Below, in pieces: positions 8,430-16,340 of a stretch of 45,765 nt of DNA. This stretch comes from Bradyrhizobium uaiense (lineage in GTDB: Bacteria; Pseudomonadota; Alphaproteobacteria; Rhizobiales; Xanthobacteraceae), in contig NZ_VKHP01000045.1 in NCBI RefSeq assembly GCF_010811875.1, positions 1-45,765 on the forward strand. The letters are read 5' to 3'. The notes below the pieces were generated by a model. That model was not told the DNA's origin. It was given only the letters and a program-made list of their open reading frames with translations, and searched no databases. A program made the position numbers and the translations under genes. How positions within the stretch are numbered: the first letter of the stretch is position 1; each line of letters begins with the position of its first letter.

Positions 8430-9220
8430 CGATGCTCCCTTCGGTCGCGCCTCCGCTCCAGACGGTCAACAGATGGGCCCGCCCGCTCACGATGGCTGAT
8501 CCGTTCAAATGGCTGGCAATGGGCTGGAGCGATTTTCGCACACAGATGCCGATGAGCCTTGCCTATGGCATGCTGATCATCGCGATCTCGCTCGGGCTGG
8601 TTTCGGGCCTGATCGCGCTCAAGCGTGACTACATCCTCTTCCCGGTCTTCGCAGGGTTCATGGTCATCGGACCGATCCTGGCCGTCGGACTTTATGAGAA
8701 AAGCCGGCGGATCGAGGAAGGCCTGCCGGTCAGCTGGCGGAATCTCTTCTTCGTCAGGCCACGCTCAGGCGGCCAGATCCTGTTTACTGGCGTATTGCTC
8801 TGCCTGCTGATGATCATCTGGATCCGCGCGGCTGTGCTGATCTACGCTCTGTTCTTCGGCATGGTGGCGTTTCCCGGCCTCGACCGCATCGCACCGATGC
8901 TGTTCACGACCGCCACGGGATGGGCGATGCTCGCCGTCGGCACCCTGGTGGGCGGCCTGTTCGCGGCGTTCTCCTTCGCGATCAGCGCATTCTCGATTCC
9001 CATGCTGCTCGACCAACGGATCGATGCCCTGACAGCGATGGGCTCCAGCATGGCGCTGGTCTGGAACAACCTGCGCGTGCTGATGCTCTGGGCCGCGATC
9101 GTGCTCGGTCTTTTCCTGGCCAGTCTCGCAACCGGCATGATCGGACTGATCGTGACCTACCCCCTGCTCGGCCACGCCACATGGCACGCCTATCGGGCGG
9201 TGCAGCCGGAAGCTAAGTGA
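8426..9220 (+). CDS. DUF2189 polytopic membrane protein
   Basis: A 264-residue integral membrane protein with a start overlapping the previous stop (ATGA). About six hydrophobic segments are visible, including LAYGMLIIAISLGLVSGLIAL, FPVFAGFMVIGPILAVGLYE and the closing LGLFLASLATGMIGLIVTYP. The pattern WxxMGWxDF, GPxLAxGLYE and PLLGHATWHAY matches my memory of DUF2189 (predicted integral membrane protein). It lies between fixP and fixI, in the place of the fixG/fixH genes. Position in a coupled operon suggests a role in cbb3 assembly or copper/heme supply, but no motif proves this. Confidence 0.8.
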   Translation: MTMLPSVAPPLQTVNRWARPLTMADPFKWLAMGWSDFRTQMPMSLAYGMLIIAISLGLVSGLIALKRDYILFPVFAGFMVIGPILAVGLYEKSRRIEEGLPVSWRNLFFVRPRSGGQILFTGVLLCLLMIIWIRAAVLIYALFFGMVAFPGLDRIAPMLFTTATGWAMLAVGTLVGGLFAAFSFAISAFSIPMLLDQRIDALTAMGSSMALVWNNLRVLMLWAAIVLGLFLASLATGMIGLIVTYPLLGHATWHAYRAVQPEAK

Positions 9221-9246
9221 TCGCGCGAAAGCCGCGGAGCTGATCC

Positions 9247-11508
9247 ATGAGCTGTTGTGCACCGGGCGCTGAAGTCTACCTCTATCAAGCCGCGGCGGAG
9301 GACGATGAGGTCCTGCTTGCCAGCCGGCCAGTCCACGACGGGCTGCGCCAGACCGACCTGTCGGTGCCCGGCATCCATTGCGGCGGCTGCCTGCAGCAAA
9401 TCGAGGCGACGCTTGACGCGCTCGACGGCGTGGGGGAAGTGAGGGCCAGCCTCTCGACCCGACGCGTCAAGGTGCTCTGGCGCGGCGACAGGCCGCCTCC
9501 GCTCATACGGACACTAAGGTCGATCGGATATCCGTCTCACGTCCACGATATCGACACCGGCGCGAAGGACGTGGTGCTGGCTCAGCTGCTGCGCTCCTTG
9601 GCGATCGCGGGCTTCGCGTCCAGCAATATTATGCTGCTGTCGGTCTCGGTCTGGGCGGGCGCAGAAGCCGAAACGCGCGACCTCTTCCACTGGATCTCGG
9701 CGTGGATCGCGCTTCCGACCCTTGCCTATTCCGGCCGGATTTTCTTCCGCTCGGCCTGGCACAGCCTGCGACACGCGCGGACCAACATGGACGTCCCGAT
9801 CACGATCGGGGTGCTGCTCACCTTCGTCATGAGCCTGTACGAGACCGCCCATCACGGTCCGTACGCCTATTTCGATGCGGCGGTATCGCTGCTGTTCTTT
9901 CTGCTGATCGGCCGGACGCTGGACCACGTCATGCGCGAACGTGCGCGGCAGGCTGTGGGTGGGCTCGCGCGCCTTGCAGCGCGCGGTGCGCTCGTCCTGC
10001 ACGCCGACGGCAGTCAGGCCTATCTGCCTGTTGACGAGATCGAGCCGGGAATGACGATCCGGCTGGCCGCCGGTGACCGCGTGCCCGTCAACGCGCGCGT
10101 TCTCAAGGGAGAGTCCGAACTCGACTATTCGCTCGTGTCCGGCGAGAGCGCACCGCAGCGCGCCGTCGAAGGCACGGAGCTCCAGGCCGGCATTCTCAAT
10201 CTGACCGGACCGTTGACGATCGTTGCGACCGCCACGGCGGACCAATCATTCCTCGCCGAGATGCGGCGAATGATGGATGCCGCCGAAGCCGGCCGATCAG
10301 CCTATCGCCGGATCGCCGACCGCGCCGCCCGGCTCTACGCCCCGCTGGTTCATTCGGTCGCATTCCTGAGCTTCCTCGGCTGGATGCTCGCGACCGGTGA
10401 TGCGCACCGCGCCATTACCATCGCCATCGCTGTCCTGATCGTCACCTGCCCATGCGCGCTCGGCCTTGCCGTTCCGATGGTCCACGTCGTCGCGGCCCGG
10501 CGGCTGTTCGACAAAGGCATCATGATCAAGGACGGCGGCGCGCTGGAACGGCTTGCCGAAGTCAATGTGATCCTCTTCGACAAGACCGGCACGCTGACCG
10601 CCGGTCAGTCGCGCCTGACTGCGAGGGGCAACACGGATTCTGATGCTCTTGGTCTCGCCACCGCGCTCGCGATGCACTCCCGCCATCCCTATTCGCAAGC
10701 GCTAGCAAGCCTCGAGCCTGTCCGACAGCGCCTCACCTTCGATGCGGTGTCCGAATATCCCGGCAAAGGCATCGAAGCGCGTGCCGACGGCAACGTCTAC
10801 CGCCTGGGACGTCCGGACTGGGCCGTGTTCGACCGACAATGCTCCTCGAACGATGAAGACGCGGCCGTCACTCTATCGGTCAACGGCGTCGCCTCAACCC
10901 ATTTTCATTTCGATGACACCTTGCGTGAGGGAGCTCGCGAGGCCGTCGCAGACATCAGACGATCGCACGCTTTCGTGGAAATTCTGTCCGGCGACAAGGA
11001 GGCGCGTGTCCGCGACATTGCGCAGCAGTTTGGGCTAACCTGGATTGCTGGCGCCACCCCTGCAGATAAGATCGCGCACATCTCGGCATTGAAGCAGGCC
11101 GGCAACAAGGTTCTGATGATCGGCGACGGATTGAACGACGCACCCGCGCTGCGTGCGGCCGATGTTTCGATGGCGCCGGCGTCGGCGTCGGACATTGGAC
11201 GCAACGCCGCCGATCTCGTCTTCTTGCGCGATAACCTCGAGGCCGTTCCGCAGGCCATCGCGCTGTCGCGCGCAGCCCGCGCGCTGGTCCGGCAGAATTT
11301 CCTGCTCGCGGTCGCTTACAATGTCGTGGCGATCCCACTTGCCGTCCTCGGCGGGGTCACGCCGCTGCTGGCTGCGATCGCCATGTCACTCTCGTCGGTG
11401 ACAGTCGTTGCCAATGCGCTGCGGCTCGATGGCCGGCCGCGGTGTGAACCAAGCCGTGAGGTCCGACGGGCAGCAAGGCGGCCTACCGTGCTGGGGGCGC
11501 TCAAATGA
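9247..11508 (+). CDS. fixI: P1B-type copper-transporting ATPase for cbb3 assembly
   Basis: A 753-residue ATPase of the FixI/CcoI type, which exports copper that is needed for the CuB site of the cbb3 oxidase. The N-terminus carries a CC pair (3-4) and one heavy-metal domain with CGGC at 45-48. Eight membrane segments follow. The transport motif CPC is at 401-403, the phosphorylated Asp is in DKTGT at about 445, the actuator motif is SGES, and the hinge motif GDGLNDAP starts near 626. It begins 26 nt after the DUF2189 gene and its stop overlaps fixS by 4 nt. Family assignment and cbb3 context agree. Confidence 0.95.
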   Translation: MSCCAPGAEVYLYQAAAEDDEVLLASRPVHDGLRQTDLSVPGIHCGGCLQQIEATLDALDGVGEVRASLSTRRVKVLWRGDRPPPLIRTLRSIGYPSHVHDIDTGAKDVVLAQLLRSLAIAGFASSNIMLLSVSVWAGAEAETRDLFHWISAWIALPTLAYSGRIFFRSAWHSLRHARTNMDVPITIGVLLTFVMSLYETAHHGPYAYFDAAVSLLFFLLIGRTLDHVMRERARQAVGGLARLAARGALVLHADGSQAYLPVDEIEPGMTIRLAAGDRVPVNARVLKGESELDYSLVSGESAPQRAVEGTELQAGILNLTGPLTIVATATADQSFLAEMRRMMDAAEAGRSAYRRIADRAARLYAPLVHSVAFLSFLGWMLATGDAHRAITIAIAVLIVTCPCALGLAVPMVHVVAARRLFDKGIMIKDGGALERLAEVNVILFDKTGTLTAGQSRLTARGNTDSDALGLATALAMHSRHPYSQALASLEPVRQRLTFDAVSEYPGKGIEARADGNVYRLGRPDWAVFDRQCSSNDEDAAVTLSVNGVASTHFHFDDTLREGAREAVADIRRSHAFVEILSGDKEARVRDIAQQFGLTWIAGATPADKIAHISALKQAGNKVLMIGDGLNDAPALRAADVSMAPASASDIGRNAADLVFLRDNLEAVPQAIALSRAARALVRQNFLLAVAYNVVAIPLAVLGGVTPLLAAIAMSLSSVTVVANALRLDGRPRCEPSREVRRAARRPTVLGALK

Positions 11509-11657
11509 TCGACTTCTTCTTCCTCGTCCCAATCGCCATCGGCCTCGGCCTGGCCGGTCTCGCCTCGTTCATGTGGACGCTCAAGAACGGCCAGTATGAT
11601 GATCTGGAGGGCGCGGCCGAGCGGATACTATTCGAGAGCAAACAGGGGCCCGAGTAG
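11505..11657 (+). CDS. fixS: cbb3 oxidase maturation small protein
   Basis: A 50-residue single-pass protein, MIDFFFLVPIAIGLGLAGLA then FMWTLKNGQYDDLEGAAERIL. The signature W-x-L/x-K-x-GQYDD-L-x-GxAxRIL is that of FixS/CcoS, which is needed for cofactor insertion into the cbb3 oxidase. The start overlaps the fixI stop (ATGA), as in other fix operons. It is the last gene of the operon; only a weak hairpin (ACGGG/CCCGT) lies 70 bp downstream. Confidence 0.93.
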   Translation: MIDFFFLVPIAIGLGLAGLASFMWTLKNGQYDDLEGAAERILFESKQGPE

Positions 11658-11800
11658 CCGACGCTCAATCGCCGGTCCCGACGATCACCAAGCCAAGCGC
11701 GGCAATCCAATCGATGATGGCTGCATGACGGGTATTTCCCGTGGCCGAGACCGTAGCTTTCGGAAACAAGAGATCAGAAAGCTGAATTATCTCAGTAGGG

Positions 11801-11854
11801 TTGACAGGACACCCCTTCCGCCAGTACACTGTTCTCCGTTGTTCTGCACTGTTC
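11801..11854 (+). promoter_or_regulatory. Orphan sigma-70-like promoter with three GTTC repeats
   Basis: TTGACA (11801-11806) and TACACT (11825-11830) are separated by 18 bp. Directly after the -10 element come three GTTC direct repeats at 11831, 11841 and 11851, an exact 10-bp period, which would be a plausible operator over the start site. No plus-strand gene follows: transcription would run antisense into the FkbM gene. It could be the remnant of a lost gene or drive an antisense RNA. The call is based on consensus match only. Confidence 0.35.
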
Positions 11855-11911
11855 GGAATCCCCAGTAAAATCAGCGCTTTCGTCGGCAGGCTGTATTCCT
11901 CACCGGTCCAA

Positions 11912-12553
11912 CTATCGCGATTGTTCGGACGATGCGATCAGTCGCGAGTGCATGTATTTGAGGATGCCGCGGTGCGGGCCGCGCGCATAGCCGCCGGTCA
12001 GCGTGTAGTCACGCAGCAACGCATCTGCCTCTCGCCGGTTTAGTTCGGAATGGTATTCGAGCAGAACGACGTCGTAGTCGATCGACTTCAGCCCCGACAG
12101 AATCTCGATTTCGCACCCTTCGGTATCGATCTTCAGGATCTGTGCCGGCGGCATGACCGTCGGCGGCTTGGTGGCGACCGAGACTGAACTTCGCGCCTGT
12201 TCTCCGAGGTCGAAGAAACTGGCCTCGCCGCAATTGTTCTTCCCCAGAAACATCTGAGTGTGTAGTGGGTCGCCGATGGCGAAGTTGTGAGCATGGATGC
12301 TGTTCGAGACTCGAGCAGTGGCGAGAATGCCAACATTTGCTTCCAGCATCGCGAAATTGTCCGGCAGCGGCTCGTAACAATAAATCTCGCAGCCCGGCCA
12401 ACGCTTGATCGCCCAGACCGCGAAGCCGCCGACATTCGCGCCGACGTCGAGGATGATCGGGCGGGGATGATTGTATGGGACGTCATACTCACCGCGCTGG
12501 ATCAGCTGCAGATGAGGGATCATGGATGGCGGGCATCGGATATTGATTTCCAT
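11912..12553 (-). CDS. FkbM-family SAM-dependent methyltransferase
   Basis: A 213-residue methyltransferase of the FkbM family, which O-methylates sugars of glycans, polysaccharides or secondary metabolites. The SAM-binding motif is IILDVGANVGGFAVWA at about 33-48, followed by CEIYCYEPLPDNF (acidic residue for ribose) and ILKIDTEGCEIEIL at about 138-151, the FkbM signature D-x-E-G. No glycosyltransferase or polysaccharide gene is adjacent. The ATG has no visible ribosome binding site and the frame is open for some 20 codons upstream without a start codon, so the gene may have lost its original 5' end. Confidence 0.82.
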   Translation of the reverse strand: MEINIRCPPSMIPHLQLIQRGEYDVPYNHPRPIILDVGANVGGFAVWAIKRWPGCEIYCYEPLPDNFAMLEANVGILATARVSNSIHAHNFAIGDPLHTQMFLGKNNCGEASFFDLGEQARSSVSVATKPPTVMPPAQILKIDTEGCEIEILSGLKSIDYDVVLLEYHSELNRREADALLRDYTLTGGYARGPHRGILKYMHSRLIASSEQSR

Positions 12554-12691
12554 GTCGACATTGAAATCCGTCGGAGCGACTTTGGCAACCCGCCCGCCGC
12601 GACAACACGCGTGGGCAATTCAGACTTCCGCTGCGAAATCTGGTTTTCCAGCCGCGCAAGTCACGCCGCGTCAGCGCCTCGATAGCCGAAC

Positions 12692-12705
12692 GTGACGCGA
12701 GTCAC
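12692..12705. promoter_or_regulatory. CRP/FNR-like palindrome upstream of the small secreted protein gene
   Basis: GTGA-N6-TCAC, extended by one more pair to CGTGAC-GCGA-GTCACG (12691-12706), lies 72 bp before the ATG at 12778. This is the core spacing of CRP-type sites. No regulator is encoded next to it, and one such site can occur by chance in a 45-kb window. Confidence 0.35.
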
Positions 12706-12777
12706 GGCATTTGTCCCCGTCTCTGCGCAAGGTCCTGCCGTCGCCGGAATGATCCGGTTTGCAAAGGGAGCGATTAG

Positions 12778-13044
12778 ATGAACAAGTATATTGCCGCGGT
12801 TGGCGTCACCATCGCACTTCTCTCAGGATCATCAGCTTTCGCGGGTGCCGGTGGCGGCGGGCACGCATTCGCGCCACTCGCAACATCCGTCCGCGACCAT
12901 CGCGGTTCAGCGCAGGGAGAAGGCGGAGTATCCGTATCCAATACGCCGGGGGCTAACCTCGGCCGACATTGCGGAGAGACCTACGCCTGCGGAGCCAGCT
13001 ATTATCCCAAAACAGGCACGCGGGATCATCGCGCAGGTCATTGA
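12778..13044 (+). CDS. Small secreted Gly-rich protein
   Basis: An 88-residue protein with a Sec signal peptide: MNKY, hydrophobic core (IAAVGVTIALLSGSSA), and cleavage after AFA near residue 22. The mature part starts GAGGGGHAFAPLAT and contains two Cys (about 65 and 71). AAGGGAG lies 8 nt before the ATG. No domain is recognised. An overlapping frame shifted by one is also open but has no signal peptide. A GTGA-N6-TCAC palindrome is present upstream. The following 190 bp to the hydrolase gene hold no gene that I can support. Confidence 0.6.
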   Translation: MNKYIAAVGVTIALLSGSSAFAGAGGGGHAFAPLATSVRDHRGSAQGEGGVSVSNTPGANLGRHCGETYACGASYYPKTGTRDHRAGH

Positions 13045-13238
13045 AGCAGTCGTCTGCTGAAGCGATCTTTTTAGCCGACGTTTCGTTGCGTCATCGCGGA
13101 ATTTGCCGATACACCGCCGTCGCAAGGGCCGCCCTTTCCCATCGTGCAGCGCCCCAGCCCGTGTACCGAGTTGGGGCGCCATTCGCGCCGATGTCGAGCA
13201 TGATCGGTGCGCCCTGCCCCGCATTGGCCGGCATGTTG

Positions 13239-14159
13239 TCACGTCTGCCGGATGAACTCCGCAATCAGGTTGCCGATTTCCTCCGGGGCATCCTCGAAGC
13301 AGTAGTGCCCGACGCCGGCAAGGCGCCTGACCGGCGCTGCCGGGAAGATCGCGGAAAACAGCGGCAGGAAATGCTCCGCGTGCAGGGTGCGATCCGCCTC
13401 GCCCCAGATGGCGAGCGCGGGTCTGCTGCGGATCAAACGGTCGGCGACGGGATCGGGCGTTGCGAACGTGTGCACGCCAGTCGCAAAGCCCTTCGCCCAT
13501 CCGATCGCGCCGAGGCAGTCAGCCGGACGTGCGAAGGGCGCGCCGTAGGCCGAGAGCCAGGCGTCGGTGATGATGGCATTGTTCTCGAAGCCGTTGAGTT
13601 TCAGCGTGCTCAGGATGTTGAAGCCGAGTTGTCCGAGAACCGGCTCGAGCTCGCCGTTGGCCTCGGCCTTGGCGATCCATTGAAACCAGGGCGAGACCCG
13701 CGCATTCGCCGTGATGCGCTCGAACAGATCGCTTTGCCCGAACGGCGTCGGCCCGTTGGCCGAGATGATCCGGCGGATCCGATCCGGATGGCGGGTCGCG
13801 AAGCCCATGCCGACTGGCCCGCCAAAATCATGCATGACGAGGGTGATGTTGGTGAGATCGAGCGCGTGAACCAGCGCCTCGAGATTATCGACGTGGTCCT
13901 GCAGCCAATAACTGCGCTGCGCCGGCGTCGCACTCTTCCCAAAGCCCATGTGATCCGGAACGACCACGCGATGCGTCGCGGACAGGGCCGGCACGAGGTG
14001 GCGGAACAGGTAGCCCCAGGTCGGTTCGCCATGCAGGCAAAGCACTACCTCGCCGTGCCGCGGGCCCTCGTCGACATAATGCATCCGGAAGCCTGGAGCC
14101 GCGCTGAAATGCGGCGTGAAGGGAAAGGTACCGTCGAACGTGGCGTCGGATTGGATCAT
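13239..14159 (-). CDS. Haloalkane-dehalogenase-like alpha/beta hydrolase with altered halide site
   Basis: 306 residues with a complete alpha/beta-hydrolase core: HGEPTWGYLFR at about 43-53 (oxyanion hole and first halide position), VVPDHMGFGKS at about 67-76, nucleophile Asp111 in MHDFGGPVGM, acid Asp256 in GEADRTL, and base His285 in GVGHYCFED. The layout matches haloalkane dehalogenases of the DhlA type, which cleave carbon-halogen bonds through an aspartyl ester. However, the residue after the nucleophile, normally Trp and half of the halide clamp, is Phe112. Real dehalogenation is therefore uncertain and another ester- or epoxide-type hydrolysis is possible. The gene is divergent from an HxlR regulator, with a perfect palindrome 13 nt upstream of its start. 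Confidence 0.82.
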   Translation of the reverse strand: MIQSDATFDGTFPFTPHFSAAPGFRMHYVDEGPRHGEVVLCLHGEPTWGYLFRHLVPALSATHRVVVPDHMGFGKSATPAQRSYWLQDHVDNLEALVHALDLTNITLVMHDFGGPVGMGFATRHPDRIRRIISANGPTPFGQSDLFERITANARVSPWFQWIAKAEANGELEPVLGQLGFNILSTLKLNGFENNAIITDAWLSAYGAPFARPADCLGAIGWAKGFATGVHTFATPDPVADRLIRSRPALAIWGEADRTLHAEHFLPLFSAIFPAAPVRRLAGVGHYCFEDAPEEIGNLIAEFIRQT

Positions 14160-14171
14160 GGTCGATCTCGT

Positions 14172-14223
14172 ATGGTTTCAATTTGAAACCATCGTCTATC
14201 GCTTGAGGTTTTACTTTGCAACC
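14172..14223. promoter_or_regulatory. Candidate HxlR operator pair
   Basis: Bases 14172-14192 form a perfect palindrome: 10-base arms ATGGTTTCAA and TTGAAACCAT around a single T. A second, imperfect copy of the 17-base core lies at 14207-14223 (GGTTTTACTTTGCAACC, 14 of 17 matching), with centres 33 bp apart, close to three helical turns. The pair lies between the divergent hydrolase and HxlR-type genes, so self-regulation and control of the hydrolase are likely. Confidence 0.65.
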
Positions 14224-14311
14224 GATATATCGAAGCCATGATCGGACGGTCGCAGCGGCCGCGAGACCGAGCCGATCAACGCAGGGAATGAGGAGCGTCA
14301 GGCGAATCGCA

Positions 14312-14761
14312 ATGGCCAAGAGAGTGAGCCACAGGGACTCGATGTGCGGCGTCGCCCGGCCGCTGGATGCGATCGGCGACTGGTGGTCGCTGTTGATCGT
14401 GCGCGACGCGTTCGACGGGCTGCGCCGGTTCGGCGAGTTTCAGAAGAGCCTCGGGCTTGCCAAGAACATCCTCTCGGCCCGGCTCCGCAATCTGCTGGCG
14501 CACGGAATCATGGAGACCGTGCCCGCGGCGGACGGCAGCCCCTATCAGGAATATGTGCTGACCGAAAAAGGACGCGGGCTATTCCGTCTCCTCGTCGCGC
14601 TACGGCAATGGGGCGAGGATTTCTTCTTCGAGCCCGACGAGGCGCATGTGCTGCTGGTCGACCGCAAGAGCGGCCTGCCGGTGCGGCGGCTCGAACTGCG
14701 CGCGCAGGACGGACGTGTCGTCGGCGCAGAGGATACGATGGTGCGCTTGCCGTCGGCCTAG
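14312..14761 (+). CDS. HxlR-family winged-helix transcriptional regulator
   Basis: A 149-residue regulator. HxlR proteins bind DNA as dimers and often sense electrophiles or redox state through a Cys near the N-terminus; here Cys12 is in SMCGVARPLDAIGDWWSLLI. The winged-helix core continues RRFGEFQKSLGLAKNILSARL with the recognition helix, and the wing (PYQEYVLTEKGR). The chosen start MAKRVSHRDS fits the family N-terminus; upstream ATGs at 14216 and 14288 are open but less likely. The gene is divergent from the dehalogenase-like hydrolase and shares the palindrome at 14172-14192, so the hydrolase is the likely target. Confidence 0.86.
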   Translation: MAKRVSHRDSMCGVARPLDAIGDWWSLLIVRDAFDGLRRFGEFQKSLGLAKNILSARLRNLLAHGIMETVPAADGSPYQEYVLTEKGRGLFRLLVALRQWGEDFFFEPDEAHVLLVDRKSGLPVRRLELRAQDGRVVGAEDTMVRLPSA

Positions 14762-14865
14762 CGGAGAAAGAGACCGCGCGGATGCGAGCGCACCGTGCAA
14801 TCACGGTCGCAGGAACCGGATGTTAACCCTCCTTGCCGCAGCATCCGCGCGTGGAGGTTCGACCA

Positions 14866-15033
14866 ATGCAGACATTCCGGATTTCGCTGAGCGATGGGAC
14901 GCGGCAATTCCACACGGCGATTCAGGCGCCGGACCCCGCATCCGCGCGCATCAAGGCCGCCTACTTCTTCGATATTTCGAAGTGGCGAATCCTGAGTGTA
15001 TCGCTGAGTGGAGCGAGTACTGCGGCGGCGTAG
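14866..15033 (+). CDS. Short conserved-type protein, 55 residues
   Basis: MQTFRISLSDGTRQFHTAIQ followed by APDPASARIKAAYFFDISKWRILSVSLS. A strong GGAGG 8 nt before the ATG at 14866 decides the start over the upstream ATG at 14833. The sequence reads like a small beta-beta-alpha-beta unit (strand, strand, helix DPASARIKAAYFF, strand WRILSVSLS). No known domain is recognised. It ends 12 nt before the end of the convergent phosphotransferase gene. Confidence 0.55.
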   Translation: MQTFRISLSDGTRQFHTAIQAPDPASARIKAAYFFDISKWRILSVSLSGASTAAA

Positions 15034-15045
15034 CCGCTGCCGGCG

Positions 15046-15864
15046 CTACGCCATCCGGTCGAGCTCGGCCGCGGCAAGCTTTGCAATCTGCAGGTCGATT
15101 TCGGCGAGCGGATCGTTGTCGCCGAGAAACCATACCGCCGACAGACCGGTCCAAGCCAGGATCCATGACAGCAGGCGCCCGCGATCGAGCCGCGCTGCTT
15201 CCACCACAATGTCGAGACGCCGCGCAAAGCGTCCGGGCTCTGTCGCGACCGGCGATGTCGGGTCCGCAAGGTCGGGATTGGTGAAGATGTTGGCGAAGTC
15301 GAAGCCGCGCTCGCCGACGAGATGTTTTGGATCGATCGCGAGCCAGCCCCGCGCCCCGAAGTCGAGCACGTTGTCGTGGTGCAGGTCGCCATGCAGGACC
15401 ACGATCTCGCGCTGATCGCAAAGCAGTGCCTGGGCGACCTCAGCCGATCGGTTCAGAATGCCGCCATGCGCGCCGGCCGCCGGCCATAGCTCGCGAAACC
15501 AGTCCGCAAGCGGCGTCAGATCCGGCCGTGGCTTCGCTCGCAGGGCGTGAAGCCGATCGGCCGTTGCACAGAGAATTCTGCAGGCCTCGTCGTCCTGGCC
15601 GGTTCGCGCCATTCGGCTGAGCGACGCCGAACCCATCGCCCGTTCGAGCAGGAGCGCATCGCCGTCACAGGCAAGGACGCGCGCCGCTCCGTCTCCATGC
15701 CACCACTCCATCACGATGGCGCCGAGGCGCTCATCCGGCTCGTGCGAGAGCTTGAGCATTGCGGGCTCGCCGTGCCGCCGTACCGGCAGCAACCCTGCGG
15801 CGTGCGTCACGATCGGGTCGCCGTCTGGGACGAGGCTCCAGGCCGAGAGATAGGGTTCGAACAT
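15046..15864 (-). CDS. Aminoglycoside/hydroxyurea phosphotransferase-like kinase, APH(6) type
   Basis: A 272-residue kinase of the APH(6)/hydroxyurea resistance kinase family, whose members phosphorylate streptomycin or hydroxyurea. The catalytic loop is VVLHGDLHHDNVL (His158, Asp160, Asn165 region) and the Mg-binding motif AIDPKHLVGERGFDFAN follows at about 176-192. The N-terminal lobe has MLKLS for the ATP lysine. Chromosomal members are widespread in soil bacteria and often have no proven resistance role. No binding site precedes the ATG. It stands alone between two short hypothetical genes. About 200 bp to the next gene hold nothing recognisable. Confidence 0.85.
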   Translation of the reverse strand: MFEPYLSAWSLVPDGDPIVTHAAGLLPVRRHGEPAMLKLSHEPDERLGAIVMEWWHGDGAARVLACDGDALLLERAMGSASLSRMARTGQDDEACRILCATADRLHALRAKPRPDLTPLADWFRELWPAAGAHGGILNRSAEVAQALLCDQREIVVLHGDLHHDNVLDFGARGWLAIDPKHLVGERGFDFANIFTNPDLADPTSPVATEPGRFARRLDIVVEAARLDRGRLLSWILAWTGLSAVWFLGDNDPLAEIDLQIAKLAAAELDRMA

Positions 15865-16064
15865 CCGGCAGCGTGGTTATCGATGAAAGGGCGCGACCGT
15901 CGTTCTTATCATTGCCGCCGCGCGTTGCCACGCTGGTTCCCTGCGACGCATCGTGGCATGGCTCGCGCGAACCGGTTCCTTGCTGCCCTGCCCATGTTGG
16001 CTGATGACAGCCCCCACCCTTCTCGCGTTACAATGCCGCAGCCGGTGCTACGGAGGATGTCGCA

Positions 16065-16322
16065 ATGCCGCGAAAGGGAATTACCGGACATGACGAATGG
16101 GTGGTCACGGAGGCCCTGGCTACCGCGCTGGTTGCGCTCGAACAGCTGCCGTCAAAGCATCAGCCGCGTGCGCATATGGAGGATGTCCGGAAAATCCTGA
16201 CCGCGAGATGCGAGGCCGGGGCGGTCACGCTGCATCTGGCGCAGGCCAAGTGCCGGTTGTTTCCGGATACCGACCCGCTCACGATCTACGAGGACTACGG
16301 CCTCAAGGATGGCCTCGGATAG
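16065..16322 (+). CDS. Hypothetical protein, 85 residues
   Basis: MPRKGITGHDEWVVTEALAT, mostly helical, with acidic C-terminus LTIYEDYGLKDGLG and two Cys (about 49 and 62). A clear GGAGG lies 8 nt before the ATG. No domain, signal peptide or membrane segment is visible. It converges on the sorbosone dehydrogenase-like gene with an 18-bp gap. Likely real because of the binding site and its codon pattern, but function unknown. Confidence 0.55.
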   Translation: MPRKGITGHDEWVVTEALATALVALEQLPSKHQPRAHMEDVRKILTARCEAGAVTLHLAQAKCRLFPDTDPLTIYEDYGLKDGLG

Positions 16323-16340
16323 CGGCAGCTGATCGAACGG

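Noticed and set aside
12969..14186. 405-codon plus-strand frame opposite the hydrolase gene
   Set aside because: The complete catalytic set of an alpha/beta hydrolase is on the minus strand; the plus frame is a shadow.
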